This document shows, piece by piece, positions 10,248 to 19,287 of a stretch of 64,000 bases of DNA (the stretch's first letter is position 1; every line of letters starts with the position of its first letter). Under the pieces are notes generated by a model that saw nothing but the letters and a program-made list of their open reading frames with translations, made no database searches and was not told the DNA's origin. The position numbers and the translations under genes are program-made. The DNA comes from Bacteroidales bacterium UBA5833 (lineage in GTDB: Bacteria; Bacteroidota; Bacteroidia; Bacteroidales; Lentimicrobiaceae), in the NCBI GenBank assembly GCA_002433025.1, contig DJGZ01000032.1:1-64000 (forward strand). The letters run 5' to 3'.

Positions 10248-11018
10248 CTATCTGAAAAAGTACATTACAGTTATGAGTGTTGTTGTAGTGGCAAGAAATG
10301 TGGCATACGTGAAGGTCCTCAGGCTCCTGAATTTGGTCTTGATAGGCTCAACGATCACAACATCGCCAGGCTGAAGATAGTAAAGCTCATTTTCCACAAT
10401 TTTTTTGTCTGTAAGATTTAAATTATGAAATCTGATCAGATTGTCGTATTCGCGGATCAGGGTTACCTTACTTTTGTCGCCGTAATCAGATACGCCGCCT
10501 GCATATCCAAGGGCCTGAAAAATATTGATCTGCTCCTTGAAGAATGGAAATTCTCCCTGGTTCCGGACTTCTCCCAACACGGTAATGTTGCTGTTAACAA
10601 ACTTCATGGTAATGGCCGTATTGCTGAGATACTGGCTGAGTTCAGCTTCAACTTTGGCTTTTGCTTCCAGAAGTGTGAGGTTGTTTAACATGATTTCTCC
10701 GATAAACGGAAAATCAATGGTGCCTCTTTCACTGACAGTATAGCTGAGGAGATCAATGCTAAGGCCTCCTGTAATTGAAGAGTTCTGGTTGCTGAATATC
10801 CTTGCTGTTTGCTCGTCCAGGCTTAAAACATTGATATACAGATTGTCAAATGGTCGAATTTTTTTTATTGGTCTGAGATGTTCGTAGCTTTCCTTGATTT
10901 CTGAAGTTGTTTTATCCTGAACGTATTTGAGATTGTCCTGCGGTACACATGACACGATAATTACTGATACAAGCAATGCCAGAAACAACTTTAATTTAAA
11001 CCGACCTGTTTTCTTCAT
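10248..11018 (-). CDS. Wza-like polysaccharide export outer-membrane lipoprotein
   Basis: 256 residues from the ATG at 11018, chosen over an in-frame ATG at 11084 because it places a lipoprotein signal (IVSC, Cys24) correctly. It contains a Poly_export domain (IRPFDNLYINVLS...) and one SLBB-like domain (ITVLGEVRNQGEFPF ... YLQPGDVVIVEP). The C-terminal hydrophobic helix (TFTYATFLATTTTLITVMYFF) fits the outer-membrane anchor of the family. Shorter than E. coli Wza, which has more SLBB domains; usual for Bacteroidota. Works with the kinase immediately downstream to export the polymer. Confidence 0.92.
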   Translation of the reverse strand: MKKTGRFKLKLFLALLVSVIIVSCVPQDNLKYVQDKTTSEIKESYEHLRPIKKIRPFDNLYINVLSLDEQTARIFSNQNSSITGGLSIDLLSYTVSERGTIDFPFIGEIMLNNLTLLEAKAKVEAELSQYLSNTAITMKFVNSNITVLGEVRNQGEFPFFKEQINIFQALGYAGGVSDYGDKSKVTLIREYDNLIRFHNLNLTDKKIVENELYYLQPGDVVIVEPIKTKFRSLRTFTYATFLATTTTLITVMYFFR

Positions 11019-11130
11019 ATACTGTTCTTTTCTGTCTGTTTGACTGTAAGTATAAATTCTCCGGCATTTCAGAATATAACGCATGAGTTAATCATTCATT
11101 GTAAATTCAGTCAAGTGTCTGATGCTGCCA

Positions 11131-12537
11131 TTATTGTCCCGAACCTTTTGCGACTGTCTGGATGGTTTTTATCAACAGCATAAAATCAATTTTCAATGAC
11201 CAGCTGTCAATGTACTGCAGATCGAGTTTCATCCATTCATCAAAGGTTATATTGTTTCTGTTGGGAGCAATCTGCCAGATGCAGGTAATGCCCGGTCGCA
11301 TTGAAAGCCTTCTGAGCTGCCATCTCTGATATTGCGCTACCTCGCCGGGAAGGGGCGGCCTGGGCCCAACCAGCGACATATCGCCTTTCAACACATTAAA
11401 AAACTGGGGGACTTCATCAAGACCCGTTTTTCTGAGTAACTTTCCAATAGCTGTTATCCGTGGGTCTTTTTTGATCTTGAATACCGGGCCGTCCATTTCA
11501 TTCTGTGCTTCGAGTAATGGCCTCAGCTTCTCGGCATCCTGCACCATTGTTCTGAATTTATAAATATTGAATTCACGCCCCCTTAGCCCAACCCTTTTTT
11601 GCTTGAATATTACCGGTCCCTTAGATGTGAGTTTTATCGCTATAACGATTAACAGCAAAATAGGAGACCATATAAGCAAAATAAGGAAAGATGCTACAAT
11701 GTCAACAACAAATTTCCATTGATGCGCATCCTTGTTAACCGGGGTGTTGATAAATGTGAGAAATGGCACTTCATTGTAATAGCTCAGATGGGTCTTGGTT
11801 GCAGGCATCTGAAAGAAAGCCGATTGAAGCCTGAATACGACCCCGATTTCTTCGCATGCAAATACCAGTTTCTTGATTTCAGCCTGATTAATATCATTCT
11901 TGCAATAAAACACTTCGTCAACAACGTGCGATTTTATCAGATAGGCCAGGCTTTGAGTATTCTGAATGACCTTGACCCTGCTGCCAAATATCTCCGGAAT
12001 AATTTCCGAGTCAGAAATTATGGTTACTATCCTGAACCCCCATTCCTTATGAAGAAAAAGCCTTTCGATGAAGTCAACACAGTTTTCGTCTGCGATCAAT
12101 ATAATATTTCTGGTATTTAATCCCTTGGTGAGTAGATTTTTATGATACCTGTAAGATAGAATAATGATCAGGTTCAGTAGAATAAATTCAATTGATGCAA
12201 ATACCAGAAGGATGTAAAGATTAATCTGGTCCAGTTTTAATAATGAAATAATGATGGCCAGAATACCGGTTCCGGTTAAAATAAAAAGAAAACTTTCAAT
12301 CAGGATGATCGCAGTATCTTTGGCTCTGTAAAAGCGGGTGAGGTTTGTTTTGCTGATGCCAAAATGCCATAATGGAATCAGGATCAGCAACACTGTGAGA
12401 TACTGACTATTATATTCAATGTCTGCTATTGATAGCCAGTTTATTATAAAAAAGGCCCCTATAAAAGCAAGCACCGACACTACCGTAATGATAATGCCAA
12501 AAGTTTTGCTTCCAAGCTCTTCGCGCTCCTGTATCAT
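11131..12537 (-). CDS. Initiating undecaprenyl-phosphate sugar phosphotransferase (WbaP/WcaJ type)
   Basis: 468 residues. The N-terminus has four or five membrane helices, followed by a CoA-binding-like domain (about 130-230). The C-terminal bacterial sugar transferase domain has the family motifs FKQKRVGLRGREFNIYKFRT, KTGLDEVPQFFNVLKGDMS, LVGPRPPLPGE and RPGITCIWQI. Known role: transfers a hexose-1-phosphate from a nucleotide sugar to undecaprenyl phosphate, the first committed step of the glycan repeat. First gene of the minus-strand unit with the Wza- and Wzc-like genes; a dyad lies in its upstream region (12573-12595). The sugar cannot be told from sequence. Confidence 0.95.
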   Translation of the reverse strand: MIQEREELGSKTFGIIITVVSVLAFIGAFFIINWLSIADIEYNSQYLTVLLILIPLWHFGISKTNLTRFYRAKDTAIILIESFLFILTGTGILAIIISLLKLDQINLYILLVFASIEFILLNLIIILSYRYHKNLLTKGLNTRNIILIADENCVDFIERLFLHKEWGFRIVTIISDSEIIPEIFGSRVKVIQNTQSLAYLIKSHVVDEVFYCKNDINQAEIKKLVFACEEIGVVFRLQSAFFQMPATKTHLSYYNEVPFLTFINTPVNKDAHQWKFVVDIVASFLILLIWSPILLLIVIAIKLTSKGPVIFKQKRVGLRGREFNIYKFRTMVQDAEKLRPLLEAQNEMDGPVFKIKKDPRITAIGKLLRKTGLDEVPQFFNVLKGDMSLVGPRPPLPGEVAQYQRWQLRRLSMRPGITCIWQIAPNRNNITFDEWMKLDLQYIDSWSLKIDFMLLIKTIQTVAKGSGQ

Positions 12538-12979
12538 TTTCGTAATTCGGGGCTTTCAGTATTTAATCACATTTCAGGTATGAATAATGCCTGAAGTGCC
12601 AATTTCAACAAATTATTCCCGGATTTGTTTCCCCTCCCGTTCAACTGCTTTTCAACTGAAATTATCCTTTTGAGTAGAATCCGGTAAATCAGAAAACATA
12701 AAAACAAAACAACGTTATTTAATAAGAGGTCGTTTCACAAGTATTTCAGCATGAATAATTTGCTTTTTCTGTAGTTGCAGGCAGCAGTGTATGAGTAATC
12801 AAAAATAATTATATTTCACGATTAAATATCAAATTTGAAGCGCTTTTATTTAAAAACAGCCGAAAAGTGACAAAATTCAATTATAAGCAGGGTGAAATTT
12901 ATAAATTCAGCTACTATTTATGAATTGAAGCCCGGAAATAAAGAGTATGAAGTTTTTTCCTGATTTGCTAAGCCAGACC
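12538..12979. other. Intergenic region before the export unit
   Basis: 442 AT-rich bases between the PssE-like gene and the sugar transferase. It contains the dyad at 12573-12595 and a trivial AT palindrome near 12897. No gene or clear terminator is seen; it probably holds the promoter of the export unit. Confidence 0.45.
12573..12595 (-). promoter_or_regulatory. Dyad upstream of the initiating transferase
   Basis: TTCAGG (12573-12578) and CCTGAA (12590-12595), extendable to 9-base arms with one mismatch and a 5-base centre, 36-58 bases upstream of the start at 12537. Position and size fit an operator. Confidence 0.4.
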
Positions 12980-13474
12980 TTAATTTTCAGGAATGGTTTT
13001 AGCGCCTATAAATTCCCTGAGAGAAGCCAGGAGGTTTTCCGAAGCGCCTGATCCTATGGGCTTTGATGGCTTTATGGAATCAATCCGGTTCAAAGTGTCA
13101 AAAAGGTCCTCTTCTGAGTAAACATCCATGACGTATCCCAATCGGCCAAAACTTTTGGCCGTGGAGACCTGGTGGTCGTTTCTTGTCTCGTGATAACCTG
13201 AAAGCCGGGGCATAACAATGATGGGCTTTGAAAACTGGAGGGCTTGTATGATTGTTCCCATGCCTGCGTGTCCGACGATTACATCCGCCGCCCTGAACTT
13301 ATCAATAAATTGCTCAGGCTCAATAAAATCAGTATAACTGAAGTTCATCGGCAAATACGCCGCCCTGGAAATCTGACCAAAAATTTCTTTATAACCGGTT
13401 TCTCCTGCCCATCGGTCAACAGCCCTGATAAGCCTGTCGAATGGTTCCTGCGTCCCTACTACTACAAAAATCAT
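12980..13474 (-). CDS. PssE/Alg13-like glycosyltransferase subunit
   Basis: 164 residues: a free-standing glycosyltransferase family 28 C-terminal domain (MIFVVVGTQEPFDRLIRAVD ... VIVGHAGMGTIIQALQFSKP ... PRLSGYHETRNDHQ). It matches the nucleotide-sugar-binding half of Alg13/EpsF/PssE proteins. It overlaps the preceding PssD-like gene by four bases (ATGA, 13471-13474), so the two halves are probably translated together. In the family the pair forms one active enzyme, the Alg14-like partner anchoring the Alg13-like subunit to the membrane. Last gene of its unit. Confidence 0.93.
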   Translation of the reverse strand: MIFVVVGTQEPFDRLIRAVDRWAGETGYKEIFGQISRAAYLPMNFSYTDFIEPEQFIDKFRAADVIVGHAGMGTIIQALQFSKPIIVMPRLSGYHETRNDHQVSTAKSFGRLGYVMDVYSEEDLFDTLNRIDSIKPSKPIGSGASENLLASLREFIGAKTIPEN

Positions 13475-13926
13475 GATATTACCGTTCCTTTATAAAAAGT
13501 TGATTTATTATCGGCAAGGTGATCCCACTGGGTCAGGTGCAGCCGGCTGAATGGTTTTGCAATGCGGCCACTCATGGATATCCGGTCAACATTAGCTATG
13601 CTGTCGATCCAGATGGTCTTTTTTCTTCTCAGCCATCCCCAGATGATGGCCATGAGCCCGGGAGCTGCTCCTGTTGAAATGATCACATCAGGATTCTCAT
13701 TTGAAATGATTCTCCTTACTTCGAATGCCATTTTGATGAGCTTCAGTTTTTCCCATCGCGTTGCGTCGGTCACTGCATAAAATTTATGACCTTCAGCCTG
13801 AGCCTGATTGCCTTTGTGGGTGGAAACAAAAACCAGATCCTGCCCGTCAAATGCCGGCAGCAGTCTTAACAATTGTATCCAGTGTCCTCCGCTGGAGGCG
13901 ATTGCAAGTATTTTAATTTTCCCCAT
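13471..13926 (-). CDS. PssD/Alg14-like glycosyltransferase subunit
   Basis: 151 residues with the Alg14 pattern: ILAIASSGGHWIQLLRLLPA at the start, STGAAPGLMAIIWGWLRRKK in the middle. It supplies acceptor binding and membrane association to the PssE-like protein encoded four bases into its end. In rhizobial exopolysaccharide synthesis the PssD/PssE pair adds an early sugar of the repeat unit; a similar early step is inferred here. Its start overlaps the CapA-like gene by 14 bases. Confidence 0.93.
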   Translation of the reverse strand: MGKIKILAIASSGGHWIQLLRLLPAFDGQDLVFVSTHKGNQAQAEGHKFYAVTDATRWEKLKLIKMAFEVRRIISNENPDVIISTGAAPGLMAIIWGWLRRKKTIWIDSIANVDRISMSGRIAKPFSRLHLTQWDHLADNKSTFYKGTVIS

Positions 13927-14938
13927 TCCGGCGATTGCTGCTTTTGCGTAGTAGTCTTTTAATGAAAATGATAATTACACTTCTGTTGAGCTCATAAAAA
14001 TGAACAACTAATTCAAGCTTCATCCTGAACCGCATTATAAGTGGTTTTCGGGGATGAAAGCGCCTTTTGCAATAATGATTCAACGCTTCAGGGCTGGTCG
14101 CAACTACTTGCTCAACCAGATATTCTTTCTGATGCGAAAATAATAATTTTGGTTCATTATCGGAAAGATTGATATTGAAAATCAACCCGGTTTGGGTTAA
14201 TTTGGAAAAGTTCTGATCGAAAATAAAGTTTCCGTGACTAAAAACTGTCCATGTTTCATTGAGTTTAACCAAAGGTTGTATCACATGAGGATGATGCCCG
14301 AGAATGTAATCAAAACCGGCCTCGCTTAATTCCATCGCAAGAGCTCGCTGCTGCTCATTTTCTATTGTCAGGTATTCATCTCCCCAATGAATACTGATAA
14401 CGCGGATTTCATTACCGGCCTTCCGGCTGAGGTCCAGGTCACGGATAAGATCTTTGTAGGAACTCAGGAAGTACTGACCGCAATAGTTTTTATCATTTAT
14501 AAGACTTACTCCCCAGATTTTTAAAACTTTGCCTTTCATTTCTAAAACCAGCGGGGTGTTATCTCTGCCTGTGACAAATATCCCTTCTTTCTCAAGAAGT
14601 TGAAAGCTATAACCGGCAGATTGCTTTCCATGCTGGCTGAAATGATTGTTGGCAACATTGGCAATTTTTATTGCATCAATCTTTCTGAAAATTGCTGTAG
14701 CACCTTCAGGTGCAAGATAAACCCCGTTGATGATATTTCGTTTTAAAAAATGATCATCCGGCGCAAATCCCGATTCCATATTAAAGATAAGGATATCTGC
14801 CTCTGACAGTGTCTCATAGGCTTTCGGACTCAGTACGCTGGTATAATCATTGCTGAACTTTGTAATGATACCACGGCTGAAATGATGAACATTTTCACCG
14901 AGCATAACATCACCGACGCTGCAAAGATTAATTGACAT
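13913..14938 (-). CDS. CapA-like metallophosphatase-fold capsule protein
   Basis: 341 residues of the PGA_cap (CapA) family, with SVGDVMLGENV, FNMESG, NVANNH, ISIHWGDEY, LGHHPHVIQP and FSHGNFIFDQ, the metal-ligand motifs of a calcineurin-like phosphoesterase fold. No signal peptide or membrane segment is visible, unlike membrane-attached CapA of Bacillus. Family members work in poly-gamma-glutamate capsule making or, in exopolysaccharide loci, in unknown steps. It overlaps the CapK-like gene upstream by 11 bases, so it sits in a tightly coupled operon. Confidence 0.9.
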   Translation of the reverse strand: MSINLCSVGDVMLGENVHHFSRGIITKFSNDYTSVLSPKAYETLSEADILIFNMESGFAPDDHFLKRNIINGVYLAPEGATAIFRKIDAIKIANVANNHFSQHGKQSAGYSFQLLEKEGIFVTGRDNTPLVLEMKGKVLKIWGVSLINDKNYCGQYFLSSYKDLIRDLDLSRKAGNEIRVISIHWGDEYLTIENEQQRALAMELSEAGFDYILGHHPHVIQPLVKLNETWTVFSHGNFIFDQNFSKLTQTGLIFNINLSDNEPKLLFSHQKEYLVEQVVATSPEALNHYCKRRFHPRKPLIMRFRMKLELVVHFYELNRSVIIIFIKRLLRKSSNRRNGEN

Positions 14939-16220
14939 GGCTTTCTATTAGTTTAAACTTTGAATTTGTCGGATTATATTCCTGCATTTGCTCTATCGCA
15001 AAAGTGAGCTCCGGCAGGTGTTTATAAAGGGTTGCCGCCAGTTCAGCCGCCATTTTGTCAAATAGTTGCATTTGCTTCAGGTGAATATGTACTTTCACAG
15101 AATAGTCGGCTTCCTGAACAATCCGGTAGGCGTCGACTTGGGGGAAATCAAACAGGATTTTATTGAAATACGAACCATGAACCGCGCTGCCGTCGGGCTT
15201 TCTGATCATTTCCCGTGTCCTGCCTTTTAAATCAATAATCCTTGGCCATACGGAACCGCATCCACATCTGTCGGTGGTGATGTTGCCGATATCGCCAACC
15301 TGGTACCTGACAAACGGGTAGTTCAGGCTGTTGGTGTTTGTCAGCAGCAGTTCGCTGAACCCTTCTACGGTTGTCATTGCTTCAGCAAAGCAATTAAGAA
15401 AATTATAATGATAACCTTGGTGTACAGGGCATTCACAACCCAGAATTCCACCGTCATTAGCACCGTAAATATCAAATACAGGTTTATTGAATGCTTCTTC
15501 AATCCGGGAACGGACTGAAGGAAGAAGTTGCTCTGATGTTGTAAATATTGCCTGCAGGCAGCTGAAATATGAAGGAAATTCCGGCATCACTTTTATTATA
15601 TTCAGTATAGAGCTGGGATATCCATAAATCAGAACCGCTTTGTTAAGCTTTCGCCGGTTTGGCCTGAGGTCGCTGTCGATCATATCGCCCCTGAGAAAAT
15701 AATTATTCTGTAGCCTGTGGTAAATGTTCTCCAGGAACTTCCTGTTAACAGTGCGAAGTGAATTTCCGGCAATTGTAACAAACGGATCTCCTGGATTATA
15801 ACCACAGTTGGAATGCCAGAATAAATAATTGTGGGCCCACATCCAGGAGAGGTGCTCCTTATCAACATAATACCGGAAGGGCGCTCCTGTACTGCCCCCT
15901 GTTTTCTTAAGCTGATAAGCCACTCCTTTGATAGGGGAAAAGACAAGATGGAGATTTTCTGATAGTGTATTTTTATCAATGACCGGCATTTCCCCCAGTA
16001 TCTTAAGCGGATTTTCATTGATCTCATCCGGGCTGTATTTGCTCAGCAATGGGCTGTAAAATCTGTTATTGCTCCTGATTGCCAAAAGGAACCCGGCAAG
16101 GTTTTGCTTACGGGCCTCTTCAAGAAGTATTTTATTGTCCCAAAGCCTGACAAGCTCCTTGTATTTCCCCAGGATATCGGTGCCTCTGGCTATGTCTATG
16201 AGTCTTAAGCCGGTCTTCAT
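14928..16220 (-). CDS. CapK/PaaK-like adenylate-forming enzyme
   Basis: 430 residues of the phenylacetate-CoA-ligase/CapK branch of the ANL superfamily. It has the ATP-binding motif TGGSTGAPFRYYVDKEH (about residue 108 on), YGANDGG, a Cys-rich stretch (GCECPVHQGYH, CGCGSVWPR) that may hold zinc, RYQVGDIG, and a C-terminal domain. Family chemistry is activation of a carboxylate as an acyl adenylate. In polysaccharide clusters such proteins are common but their substrate is unknown. It overlaps its neighbours by 4 and 11 bases. An acyl or amino-acyl decoration role is inferred. Confidence 0.88.
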   Translation of the reverse strand: MKTGLRLIDIARGTDILGKYKELVRLWDNKILLEEARKQNLAGFLLAIRSNNRFYSPLLSKYSPDEINENPLKILGEMPVIDKNTLSENLHLVFSPIKGVAYQLKKTGGSTGAPFRYYVDKEHLSWMWAHNYLFWHSNCGYNPGDPFVTIAGNSLRTVNRKFLENIYHRLQNNYFLRGDMIDSDLRPNRRKLNKAVLIYGYPSSILNIIKVMPEFPSYFSCLQAIFTTSEQLLPSVRSRIEEAFNKPVFDIYGANDGGILGCECPVHQGYHYNFLNCFAEAMTTVEGFSELLLTNTNSLNYPFVRYQVGDIGNITTDRCGCGSVWPRIIDLKGRTREMIRKPDGSAVHGSYFNKILFDFPQVDAYRIVQEADYSVKVHIHLKQMQLFDKMAAELAATLYKHLPELTFAIEQMQEYNPTNSKFKLIESHVN

Positions 16221-17422
16221 CGGATAACAGATTCTATGATGCTGAATTTACTTTCCCAGGTGTGTTCTGCGGCTGCGCTGACTCTGGCTTCTGATAATTC
16301 TCTGCTGTTTTCTTTCAATGCAAGCAAGGCCTTTTCCAGGTATTCTTCAGGAGTATCTGCGAAGTATACCAGTGAACCAAAAAGTTCCTTTACTATCGGG
16401 ATGGGGCAACTGACAATGGGCTTGCCCATTGCCAGGTATTCAAGGGCCTTAACAGGGTATGAATTGTAAATCCAGTCGGCCATAATCCAGTTGAGCAGGC
16501 AAACGTCGAAAGCCTGTGCATAGGAGGGGAGTTCCTTAAAATCAACAGGGCCGGTAAAAAATACGTTATCCAGGTTTTCAAGTGATGAATAATCACCCAG
16601 TACTTTGCCTATAATAACAACCGAAAACCCGTTGTTCGCAAGTATTCTGAAGGCCTCTTTGTCATTGGCATCTGAAAGTGTTCCAAAGTAACCGGCAACC
16701 GGCTGGCCCGATGCCTTAACTTTTAACATTAACGGATTTACTTCCCCTGCAGTATTGAAATGTGTGAAGTTTACCCCATGAGTTAACAGGGTAACCTGTC
16801 TTCCTGTCAAATGTTCAAGTTTAGCCCTGATATTCGGAGAACTGGCAAATAAATGATCGACATGGGTGCCGAGGTAATACTCCTTTTTGCGGAGTTCCTG
16901 AAGAAGTGTCTGATTGTTGGTCCTGAAATCAGAAATAAAGTCTGCAGCCTGGTAAATTTTTCGGTAGAAAGGTTTACGAAGAACCGGTGATAAGGTAAAA
17001 CTACCCGAAATCCATAATATGGTTTCCTTTATCCTGATGCCCAGAAAAAGCGTAATAATTGCAAATTGCAGCCTGATCAGCATGTCATTAATCTTATCGC
17101 CGGCTCCGTTAAAAAGAGGAATATAGAAGGGGACCAATATATAGACTCCCTGGTCTGCTTTTCTGATAAACTTCAGGTGGGTCTGCAACTTATTCAGTAT
17201 TTTTTTCTGCATTGATTTTCTGTTCTCCGAATTGACTGCCGGAGACTTGAATGCGATGGGATTGACCCAAAGAATCTGATATCCTTTTTGCCTGAATTGC
17301 ATCATAATCTGGCGGGTGCTGGTGACAGAAGGTCTGAACCAGTCGGTACCGCTGAAAATAATCCATTTTTTCATACTTAGAAATCCTGGTCTTTTATTAA
17401 TGGATTTTGATCTTAGTGCCAT
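16217..17422 (-). CDS. GT4-type glycosyltransferase
   Basis: 401 residues with a GT-B fold pattern: an N-terminal domain starting near MKKWIIFSGTDWFRPSVTS, and a C-terminal donor site with PVKALEYLAMGKPIVSCPIP, the E-x7-E-like motif of GT4 enzymes. The start at 17422 overlaps the previous gene by 10 bases; an ATG at 17374, nearer the conserved N-terminus and preceded by AGGA, is an equally good start. It probably adds one sugar of the repeat unit; donor and acceptor cannot be read. Confidence 0.88.
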   Translation of the reverse strand: MALRSKSINKRPGFLSMKKWIIFSGTDWFRPSVTSTRQIMMQFRQKGYQILWVNPIAFKSPAVNSENRKSMQKKILNKLQTHLKFIRKADQGVYILVPFYIPLFNGAGDKINDMLIRLQFAIITLFLGIRIKETILWISGSFTLSPVLRKPFYRKIYQAADFISDFRTNNQTLLQELRKKEYYLGTHVDHLFASSPNIRAKLEHLTGRQVTLLTHGVNFTHFNTAGEVNPLMLKVKASGQPVAGYFGTLSDANDKEAFRILANNGFSVVIIGKVLGDYSSLENLDNVFFTGPVDFKELPSYAQAFDVCLLNWIMADWIYNSYPVKALEYLAMGKPIVSCPIPIVKELFGSLVYFADTPEEYLEKALLALKENSRELSEARVSAAAEHTWESKFSIIESVIR

Positions 17423-19266
17423 GTTTTCAACTCGTTATATACAACATCCGGTACCCTGCAGAAAGACCTGATATTGTCCTGAAAAATCAGGTGAAGATAT
17501 TCGTCAGTGTTGTACATCCTGGTTAACAGTCTTTTATGGATCGGGTTAACCGGAGTGCTGTTGCTGAGTAAATTCCTGAAATATTCTGATCTTGGGGCGA
17601 AGTGTTCTGCTTCAACATAAGGATTAAACTTTTTGATCTGCCATCGCAGAAGCAGGTTGCTGAATCTGTTGTTGAACCTGATTACCTGAAGCATCGCAGG
17701 GCGTATGTGACTTTCAAGTTTCAGGGAAACCGGGAAAGCTGTCGACCTGACAGAATTGGATTTATGCTCACTTGCCGCGATTATTGAGTGGGCTTTTTGA
17801 GAACGTATCAGGCTTGCCGGAAGCGAATGATATGCGTTGAGAATGGACCTTTCGGCAAAAGGGGTGACTGGTGTAAGGAAATGCTGCGCACGGAGCAGGA
17901 TCGGCTGGGTGTTGCGGAATGAGCGGTTGTCGGTGTCGTGATGAATTTCAGTGTCAATAAGGAGTTCAGATTTCGGATACTCTTTGTAAAGCGAGACATA
18001 GTGATCCCATATGTTGAATCCGTTGTAACAGGGTAATGACTCTTTGAATATCTCGCGCGTAACCCCTTTGGTGATCCAGTTAAAAATGCCATTGATCATG
18101 TCTTCGTGGGTTTTAATCCCGGGAACCCTGAAAGATGGCATTTTACCGGAACTCATATCCCCGAACAGGCCCATTAATGCTGTGGATGAATACCCGGATG
18201 CCAGGCTGCCCAGTGCACCCCATGAGAAAGTTGGCGTTGTGCTCATTGCGATCATAAATGCCAGGCGACGATCAACCGAGTAAGAATCAAGAACATGTAA
18301 ATCTTTCTGCAGCAATCCGGCAATCCTGCTTACATAAGGGTAATCAAATACCCCTGTTCCATCCTTGAATACATAAGGAATGTAGGGTATCTGGTTGTGT
18401 TCCATAAACGGCAGAAAAATCCGGCTGTCTTTGCCTTTCGACATGAAAATTCCGAGTGGTTCTTCCAGTTGCAGGTATAGTTTCTTAAAAAATTCGTCAA
18501 TGACATGCTTCAGGCCTTCAATGTAACTTTTATCCGACATTTTCCTGCTCCTGTCGAATTTTTGGTAATATTTCCGGTATACAACAGATTTTCCGTTTCT
18601 GACATAAATATCTGACGGCACAATGAGGGTTATCTCGTTGAATTCGGTATTTCTGTATAACGGATATTCCAGTTGAAGGATTTCGGCTATGGATTGATCA
18701 TTAATTGAAACCGGTAACCCGGGATTTGATGCCAGGGCAAACACATTGTTACTGACGGCGAAATATCCGCTGTAATCATAAATATAAACCCTGTTCCCGC
18801 CAAGCTGGTCATTGAAAATGATCAGAGTGTCTGTTTCAGAAAGATAGCAAAAACCTGAATATCGTCCGTTGAATTCTTTAAGTTTGTCGGATACGCCTGA
18901 CCTGCAGATACTCAGGACCTCTGCTGCAAGGTAGCTGCCTGAGTCCTGGTTTTTGTTGCCGCTCTTGTCCGGTAGCTGAAGGTCATAAAATGTTCCTTCA
19001 ATGAAAGCAAAATCTGATTTGTCCCTTATCAACCCATATGTGTCCAGTTTGTGAAGTTTTTCGGGTAATAAAAGGGCCAAGTGATATTTGCCAAGGGCAA
19101 AAACAGACACATAATTGCCGAACCCGCCAAAGTAGTTTTTGATCCCCTCATAAAGAATACGTTGACTTTTACCAGGTTCTGACGGTACTGACTCAACAAG
19201 TAAATAGCCTGTCATTCTTGGCTTGATCTGCTTATCAATATCGATTTTATGAATATACTCTTTCAT
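17413..19266 (-). CDS. Asparagine-synthase-like protein without glutaminase cysteine
   Basis: 617 residues from the ATG at 19266; an in-frame TTG at 19287 abuts the upstream stop and is less likely. The N-terminal half resembles the class II glutamine amidotransferase fold (EGTFYDLQLP, FNGRYSGFCYLSE, LGGNRVYIYDYSGYFAVSNN) but has no Cys at position 2, so glutamine hydrolysis looks impossible. The C-terminal half has an altered PP-loop, FMSKGKDSR (about residue 270), in place of SGGxDS, then the synthetase-like helical domain. Family chemistry is adenylation and amide formation; here amide transfer from ammonia or an amine, or a non-catalytic role, is possible. It lies between a deacetylase and a glycosyltransferase. 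Confidence 0.8.
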   Translation of the reverse strand: MKEYIHKIDIDKQIKPRMTGYLLVESVPSEPGKSQRILYEGIKNYFGGFGNYVSVFALGKYHLALLLPEKLHKLDTYGLIRDKSDFAFIEGTFYDLQLPDKSGNKNQDSGSYLAAEVLSICRSGVSDKLKEFNGRYSGFCYLSETDTLIIFNDQLGGNRVYIYDYSGYFAVSNNVFALASNPGLPVSINDQSIAEILQLEYPLYRNTEFNEITLIVPSDIYVRNGKSVVYRKYYQKFDRSRKMSDKSYIEGLKHVIDEFFKKLYLQLEEPLGIFMSKGKDSRIFLPFMEHNQIPYIPYVFKDGTGVFDYPYVSRIAGLLQKDLHVLDSYSVDRRLAFMIAMSTTPTFSWGALGSLASGYSSTALMGLFGDMSSGKMPSFRVPGIKTHEDMINGIFNWITKGVTREIFKESLPCYNGFNIWDHYVSLYKEYPKSELLIDTEIHHDTDNRSFRNTQPILLRAQHFLTPVTPFAERSILNAYHSLPASLIRSQKAHSIIAASEHKSNSVRSTAFPVSLKLESHIRPAMLQVIRFNNRFSNLLLRWQIKKFNPYVEAEHFAPRSEYFRNLLSNSTPVNPIHKRLLTRMYNTDEYLHLIFQDNIRSFCRVPDVVYNELKTWH

Positions 19267-19287
19267 GCCCCGATAATTTTTAGACAA

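Noticed and set aside
11719..12120. 133-residue plus-strand frame
   Set aside because: It is the opposite strand of the sugar phosphotransferase gene, with no domain of its own.
17413..19266. True asparagine synthetase AsnB
   Set aside because: It lacks the catalytic Cys2 and the standard SGGxDS loop, and it lies within a glycan operon.
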